This document shows, piece by piece, positions 47,698 to 51,838 of a stretch of 51,838 nucleotides of DNA. The notes beneath the pieces are model-generated. The model had not been told where the DNA came from and did not search any database. It was given only the letters and a program-made list of their open reading frames with translations. The DNA is taken from contig CALXUQ010000004.1 in assembly GCA_944391725.1 (NCBI GenBank), forward strand, positions 1-51,838, in the 5' to 3' direction. This DNA comes from an uncultured Alphaproteobacteria bacterium (GTDB lineage: Bacteria; Pseudomonadota; Alphaproteobacteria; RF32; CAG-239). The stretch's first letter is position 1; each line of letters starts with the position of its first letter. A program made the translations under genes and the position numbers.

Positions 47698-47726
47698 TTG
47701 ACAAAATTTCTAAAATCTGATATCCT
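47698..47726 (+). promoter_or_regulatory. Sigma-70-type promoter
   Basis: TTGACA (47698-47703), 17-base spacer, TATCCT (47721-47726), about 97 bases before the serine-rich gene's start. Confidence 0.6.
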
Positions 47727-47822
47727 AAAATCCAAATTTATATACATATTCAGATTATTAATCGGCTTTGCGGTTTTGAAGTTTAACTAATTTCCAATCG
47801 CAAGGCATAAATAGTTTTTACC

Positions 47823-48953
47823 ATGAGACAAAGAAGCTTGTTGTGGGCAATAATTTTGGCACTCAGTGCAATTGTTGCCGGAGCGAGAGCCCAGAGGTTT
47901 TACCTTCCGGAAGATTTATCTTTCACCGGATCGCAATACATCTGGGAAAGTCGGGCGCTTTTTGAATTAAGCGACCCCGACATGTGGTTGTACTGCGAAG
48001 CAGGATATGCGCCGGCCTTGCAATATCTGCCGCCTTTTAGTGAGTTGCGGCATTTGTTGCATCACGCCTGTCGCAGCTATGCTCGCTGGGGTTACCATGG
48101 AATGATTGGATATCGGGTTTTGACTGATTACGGGTACTATTTTTTGAGCCCGTTGTGTGATCCGATATTCTTAGGCTACAGTATAATTGACGACTGGCTC
48201 GGCCGTCCGTTAAGAATTCTGTATCGGACATATGCCGATTTGTCATACTTGCACTTTCGGGTGCGGGCATTTGACAATATCTGGCGATATCATCGCTTTT
48301 ATGATTATTACCCCCGCTATGGTCATCGGCACTATGGCTGGTATGATAATCATCATTGCTATGCAAGGCCTCCACGCCCAAACTATGCTCCTCCGCGTCA
48401 TAATCCGGTTACATCGCGAAACTATGCCAATGGGCGCAGTGGTTATGACAACCGCAACTCGTTGCAAGCAGGGAGTGGTCGCAATAGCGGACATATTACT
48501 TCCTCAAGTAATGTCACCCGCCTAAATGCGACCAGAAGTTCATCAACGGCGCTGAGTGGACGTTCTTCCGGTCGGAGTAGTAGCACGCCTAGGAGTTATT
48601 CCTCAGTGACCAGTGGTAATTCCGGTCGGAGCAGTGTGACCAGAAGTTCATCGGTAGTGGCGCCGCTCACTCGGTCTAGCCGCGGAAGTACGTCTTCTTC
48701 CGCCGCATACAGTTCCGGACGTAGTTTCCGCTCATCTGGACCAAGTAGCAGTTATCGAGGCTCATCTATGAGTACGCGTTCAAGCTCGAGCAGTTTTGGT
48801 CGCGGTAGCACGAGCAATTTCAGCCGTAGTAGCTCAGGTAGCTTTAGCACCAGGAGCTCGGGAGCCTCATTTAGCCCGTCCCGCCAGTCTGGCTATTCCG
48901 GACGAAGCAGTGGCAATGTAGGCAGCAACCGCGGTTCGGTTGGCCGCCGCTAA
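47823..48953 (+). CDS. Secreted protein with a long Ser/Arg-rich tail
   Basis: 376 residues. Signal peptide ends GARAQ. The middle (about 30-195) is rich in Tyr, His, Arg and Trp. The last 180 residues are almost wholly Ser, Arg, Gly, Thr and Asn in short repeating phrases (for example GRSSGRSSSTPRSYSS). No domain recognised. Such low-complexity basic tails suggest a surface, adhesive or disordered role. It is a single gene with its own promoter and terminator. Confidence 0.75.
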   Translation: MRQRSLLWAIILALSAIVAGARAQRFYLPEDLSFTGSQYIWESRALFELSDPDMWLYCEAGYAPALQYLPPFSELRHLLHHACRSYARWGYHGMIGYRVLTDYGYYFLSPLCDPIFLGYSIIDDWLGRPLRILYRTYADLSYLHFRVRAFDNIWRYHRFYDYYPRYGHRHYGWYDNHHCYARPPRPNYAPPRHNPVTSRNYANGRSGYDNRNSLQAGSGRNSGHITSSSNVTRLNATRSSSTALSGRSSGRSSSTPRSYSSVTSGNSGRSSVTRSSSVVAPLTRSSRGSTSSSAAYSSGRSFRSSGPSSSYRGSSMSTRSSSSSFGRGSTSNFSRSSSGSFSTRSSGASFSPSRQSGYSGRSSGNVGSNRGSVGRR

Positions 48954-48967
48954 TTATTCTAAAAAAG

Positions 48968-49004
48968 AAAACCCCGAGATTGATAAATTCAATCCCGGGG
49001 TTTT
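48968..49004. terminator. Bidirectional terminator between convergent genes
   Basis: AAAACCCCGAGATTGA pairs with TCAATCCCGGGGTTTT with one mismatch; flanked by A and T runs. Confidence 0.85.
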
Positions 49005-49027
49005 CTTTGGCAGATAAACTTTTTTAC

Positions 49028-49732
49028 TTAAAATTCTTCCAAGATATCTGGGGCACGTTTGGTCACAACGGTTTTTTGATACATTTTGCCAAAAAACAGA
49101 TTGGTGCGCCAATTATATTGAATACGAGTCTTGCAATAATCTGCAATGTCCAAATCCCACAGTTTTTCAGCAAACGGCTGCCATAGCCGATTAAACATTT
49201 TCACCATATAGCGCAGCGGGTGATAATAGTCCGGCCGATGATAATCCACAAATACCACTTTGCCGTTTTCCTTAATGGCATGGAGGGCATTGTTAATAAT
49301 TTTCACTTTGGTTTGGGGCGGCACTTCATGCAACAACAAATAGCACACCACCACATCATATCCATAAAGAGGTTTCTGAATGGTATCAGCCCCGTTTTGA
49401 TGAATAAAATTCATCTGCGGAAAGATATATTGATATTTTTGCTTAGCCATATTGAGCTGGGTCATACTGACATCCATAATGTCATATTGTCCATAGCGTC
49501 CGATTTTATCGGCTGTTTCTTCCATCAAATTTCCAAACGTAACACCGATTTGCAAAACCTGATCAAAAGGCCTGATTTCACGCAGGACCGCTTGGGACAG
49601 ACGTTTATTATTTCCCAGAGTAACAACGGTTTGAACCCAACTTTTATTAAAAAAAGTTGACCAAGCCTTACTTCCGTATAGCCAAGAATAGAACTGCTTC
49701 CAATATTTGGGCAGTTTGTATTGTTCTAACAT
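49028..49732 (-). CDS. rquA: Rhodoquinone biosynthesis methyltransferase-like protein RquA
   Basis: 234 residues. RquA makes rhodoquinone from ubiquinone, a low-potential quinone used for fumarate reduction. The family pattern is well kept: LPKYWKQFYSWLYGSKAW, the GN in VTLGNNKRL, a degenerate SAM motif LQIGVTFGNLMEE, VCYLLLHEVPPQTK, FVDYHRPDYYHPLRYMV and FFGKMYQKTVV. Ordinary ubiquinone methyltransferases lack the YWKxFY start and the VDYHRP-HPLRY block. It is last in a minus-strand run after the Hpt protein, nine bases apart. Confidence 0.78.
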   Translation of the reverse strand: MLEQYKLPKYWKQFYSWLYGSKAWSTFFNKSWVQTVVTLGNNKRLSQAVLREIRPFDQVLQIGVTFGNLMEETADKIGRYGQYDIMDVSMTQLNMAKQKYQYIFPQMNFIHQNGADTIQKPLYGYDVVVCYLLLHEVPPQTKVKIINNALHAIKENGKVVFVDYHRPDYYHPLRYMVKMFNRLWQPFAEKLWDLDIADYCKTRIQYNWRTNLFFGKMYQKTVVTKRAPDILEEF

Positions 49733-49740
49733 TTCCTCAC

Positions 49741-50076
49741 CTACGAGTTATCAAGTAGTACATTTACCGATTCGCAGGCATTATAGAAAAGTTTTTTAGT
49801 TTTGTCTATATATTTTTTTATTTCTGCAATTTTTTCGCCAGAAAGTATAGATTGTTCAATAATTTCACAGTTTTTAGAAAGTTCGTCTAAGCCAAAAACC
49901 AAGGAAGATGAGCGGAGAGAATGAAAACAAAGACGAATTTCTTCCGGAGTTTCGTTTTCGATATTTTTTAGTTTATTTTCTGTCGAATCGCGAAATTCGC
50001 GCCACAACATTTGCATCTTCTCTGCCCCAAATACGGCCATATATTGCTCCAAGGCAGCCTTATTTATTGTTGTCAT
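49741..50076 (-). CDS. Hpt-domain histidine phosphotransfer protein
   Basis: 111 residues, all helical. The phosphorylated His lies in CFHSLRSSSLVFG, matching the HxLKGxA-type motif. It overlaps the end of the upstream response regulator gene by 17 bases, suggesting both work in one phosphorelay. A histidine kinase is not in the window. Confidence 0.8.
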   Translation of the reverse strand: MTTINKAALEQYMAVFGAEKMQMLWREFRDSTENKLKNIENETPEEIRLCFHSLRSSSLVFGLDELSKNCEIIEQSILSGEKIAEIKKYIDKTKKLFYNACESVNVLLDNS

Positions 50077-50743
50077 CTTTCAGCAACCCCCATTCTTTAG
50101 CTTTGATCAATGCGGCCGTCCGATTGTAAACACCGAGCAATTTTAAGATAGCCGTCACATATAATTTAACCGTACCTTCGGTAATGCCGAGTTCAAAGGC
50201 AATTTGTTTGTTAGAGAGGCCTTTGGCGATTAGCCCAAGCACATCGGTCTGTCGCGGAGATAATATTTTGTGTGTATTCTCATTTCCATCCACAGGTTGC
50301 AGGCCGGCTTCCTCTTGTTTTAATAAATCGAGGTTGGCATCAGGCTCGCTGTCCAACAGCACCTGAGGAATATGCACTCCTCCGGCCAACACCATATCAA
50401 TTGCTTGCAAAATTTCCTGATTGGAGGCCGCCTTAGATATATATCCGGCCGCACCGATATTGATTGATTTTTTCACAATTTCTTTTTCAAACACGGCCGA
50501 AAGAATGATAACCGGAGTTTCGGGCAGTTCGGTATGAATTTTTTTTAAGGCTTCCAGCCAATGTGCGCCGGGCATGGCCAAATCGGTCAACACCAAGTCA
50601 AAATCTTTTTGCTTGGCGATAATTTCAAAAATTTCCGTATAACTTTTAGCGGTAGTAATTTCAAAATCAGCCCGATATTCAGACAAGACTAATTCCAAAC
50701 CTTTCAAAAACAGTTCATGATCATCGGCGACCAGAATTTTCAT
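50060..50743 (-). CDS. NarL/FixJ-type response regulator
   Basis: 227 residues. Receiver domain with ADDHE, phosphorylation site D54 (LTDLAMPG), and K in AAGYISKAAS. The C-terminal LuxR helix-turn-helix reads LSPRQTDVLGLIAKGLSNKQ to TEGTVKLYVTAILKLL. It probably accepts phosphate from the adjacent Hpt protein, or passes it on. Target genes unknown. It starts three bases after rsmE. Confidence 0.92.
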   Translation of the reverse strand: MKILVADDHELFLKGLELVLSEYRADFEITTAKSYTEIFEIIAKQKDFDLVLTDLAMPGAHWLEALKKIHTELPETPVIILSAVFEKEIVKKSINIGAAGYISKAASNQEILQAIDMVLAGGVHIPQVLLDSEPDANLDLLKQEEAGLQPVDGNENTHKILSPRQTDVLGLIAKGLSNKQIAFELGITEGTVKLYVTAILKLLGVYNRTAALIKAKEWGLLKDDNNK

Positions 50744-50746
50744 TGG

Positions 50747-51490
50747 CTATTCTCCTTTGGTGTTCCAATCTCCGCAAATTGCCTGCCAGCAAGACAGTGC
50801 GGCAGCAACCGCGGTTTCGGCTCGCAAGATTCTTCGACCGAGAGAAACTCCCCGAGCAAAATCTTGTTGGGCCAATTTTTCCAGCTCATCGGGAGCAAAT
50901 CCGCCTTCCGGTCCGACCAAAATTGCAGCCGGAGCGTATCCTTTGTGAAAAGCAGAGATAACATTCTCCCCTTTTCCGGTTTCATCCATATAAAACAATT
51001 TGCGCTCAGCGGGCCAATTTTTCAAGAGTTCGTCCATTTGTATCGGCGCCGAAATTTCCGGCACTTCCAACCTGCGACACTGTTCGCAAGCCTCAATTGC
51101 TTGAGCCTGATATCTTTCCAATCTGACCTTATCGGAGATAGTATGCTTGGTAATGGTTGGCACAATTTTGCGTACGCCGAGTTCGCAAGCCTTTTCGATA
51201 ATAAAATCGGTTTTATCTTTTTTGATTGGCGCAAACAAAAGCCATAAATCCGGAGGCAGGTAGAAATTGCGCAGCTTATCCAAGCGCAATAGAGAAAGAT
51301 TTTTTTTTCCGGTTTTGCACACCCGCAACGCAAACTCTCCGCTCTGTCCGTCAAAACCGGCAATAATCTCGCCATCCTCGATTCGCAACACATTGTTCAG
51401 ATAATGTAGTTGTTCCTCACTAGGGACAATCTGAGATAAGGTGGATAAATTTTGCTGAAAATACAGTCTGATTTTGATTTTTTGTGACAC
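50747..51490 (-). CDS. rsmE: 16S rRNA (uracil1498-N3)-methyltransferase
   Basis: 247 residues from a GTG start two bases after the previous gene. RsmE is a SPOUT-fold enzyme that methylates U1498 of 16S rRNA. Its signature features are the N-terminal PUA-like part (HYLNNVLRIEDGE), KKDKTDFIIEKACELGV, and the knot motif LVGPEGGFAPDELEKL with SLGRRILRAETAV. Confidence 0.93.
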   Translation of the reverse strand: MSQKIKIRLYFQQNLSTLSQIVPSEEQLHYLNNVLRIEDGEIIAGFDGQSGEFALRVCKTGKKNLSLLRLDKLRNFYLPPDLWLLFAPIKKDKTDFIIEKACELGVRKIVPTITKHTISDKVRLERYQAQAIEACEQCRRLEVPEISAPIQMDELLKNWPAERKLFYMDETGKGENVISAFHKGYAPAAILVGPEGGFAPDELEKLAQQDFARGVSLGRRILRAETAVAAALSCWQAICGDWNTKGE

Positions 51491-51492
51491 GT

Positions 51493-51838
51493 TTAACCTA
51501 TAATCACCTTGATATACCTTGACTTAACTACTTTAAACAGATTGTCGGAATTGTCAATACAATCAAGATAAATCATCGTGTTGCCGAGATTATAGGTATC
51601 AAACACCAGTTCTAGTTTGTTGCCGCTTTTGGTTCGCGCAATCAAACTAATTCCGTCGGTGCATTCCACATGCCAGTTCATGCCGGGGAACTCTTGGAGC
51701 ACGATTCGCACCTGTTTTCCAATAGGTGTAAAAATACGTCCCACATCATCCTCTACATCAACAAATTCATCTTCAACTGATGCGGGGAGCGGGCCAAATA
51801 ATCTTAGGGCAATTTCCATATCGGGGTTGCCGATGTAA
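51493..51838 (-). CDS. Hypothetical protein, start beyond window
   Basis: The reading frame stays open past the ATG at 51819 to the window edge (residues YIGNPD come before it), so the true start may lie outside; the visible part is about 115 residues. It is a soluble, strand-rich sequence with no recognised motif, upstream of rsmE with two bases between stop and GTG start, so it is likely in the same operon. It may be complete if the ATG at 51819 is used. Confidence 0.55.
   Translation of the reverse strand, partial: YIGNPDMEIALRLFGPLPASVEDEFVDVEDDVGRIFTPIGKQVRIVLQEFPGMNWHVECTDGISLIARTKSGNKLELVFDTYNLGNTMIYLDCIDNSDNLFKVVKSRYIKVIIG

Overview
The window looks like a chromosomal segment of an uncultured, AT-leaning alphaproteobacterium, probably host- or gut-associated and living with little oxygen. 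The signs are: the ihfB-lapA-accD gene order; a dnaK promoter that fits the alphaproteobacterial heat-shock consensus (CTTG-N18-CCTATATAAG); an ELM1/DUF1022 protein; a 499-codon AMP/thymidine phosphorylase-type enzyme; and a methyltransferase that closely resembles RquA, the rhodoquinone biosynthesis enzyme. Coding density is high, most genes are housekeeping, and no prophage, CRISPR array or intact insertion sequence is visible.

Layout. 1-2,000: a small CxxC membrane protein, then a repeat-rich island with a structured leader, an XRE-type regulator and several hairpin repeats. 2,000-9,300 (minus): gyrB, then the conserved TPR protein-bamB-der operon and an unknown membrane protein. 9,470-15,000 (plus): diguanylate cyclase, rRNA/tRNA uracil methyltransferase, lipoprotein and transketolase in a close-packed run. 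15,100-19,850: small hypothetical genes, class II aldolase (fba), a ferritin-like protein, rpe and phoB. 19,940-24,757 (plus): tgt, a LOG-family protein, an EamA transporter and an exporter-type ABC protein. 24,754-29,611 (minus): dnaJ, dnaK and the phosphorylase. 29,731-30,299: a second copy of the leader-XRE module. 30,337-31,970 (minus): ihfB, lapA, accD. 32,194-38,628: tRNA-Arg, a lipoprotein, a macA-macB-outer-membrane-factor efflux operon, tRNA-Ser and a second tRNA-Arg. 38,709-43,586: two paralogous histidine phosphatases around an HD phosphohydrolase, a DUF1349 protein, a CbpA-like co-chaperone and small envelope proteins. 43,666-45,338: ELM1-like protein, tRNA-Ala(GGC), two tandem broken tRNA-Ala copies and an intact tRNA-Ala(CGC). 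45,356-51,838: lemA, argE, an SH3 protein, a serine/arginine-rich secreted protein, then a minus-strand run of a partial gene, rsmE, response regulator, Hpt protein and rquA.

How it fits together. Transketolase, aldolase and ribulose-phosphate epimerase serve central sugar metabolism. DnaK, DnaJ and the CbpA-like protein form the Hsp70 system. BamB, the TPR protein, MacAB with its outer membrane factor and the lipoproteins serve the envelope. RquA would let the cell respire anaerobically with fumarate as electron sink.

The least explained DNA is the pair of leader-XRE modules (783-1725 and 29731-30299). Each has three small hairpins, a terminator that overlaps a second hairpin, an almost identical XRE-like protein and a shared 3' repeat. 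Copy 1 carries two further insertions: a 269-bp element with inverted ends and a hairpin repeat that rewrites the end of the protein. The tandem tRNA-Ala fragments are the second unusual structure.
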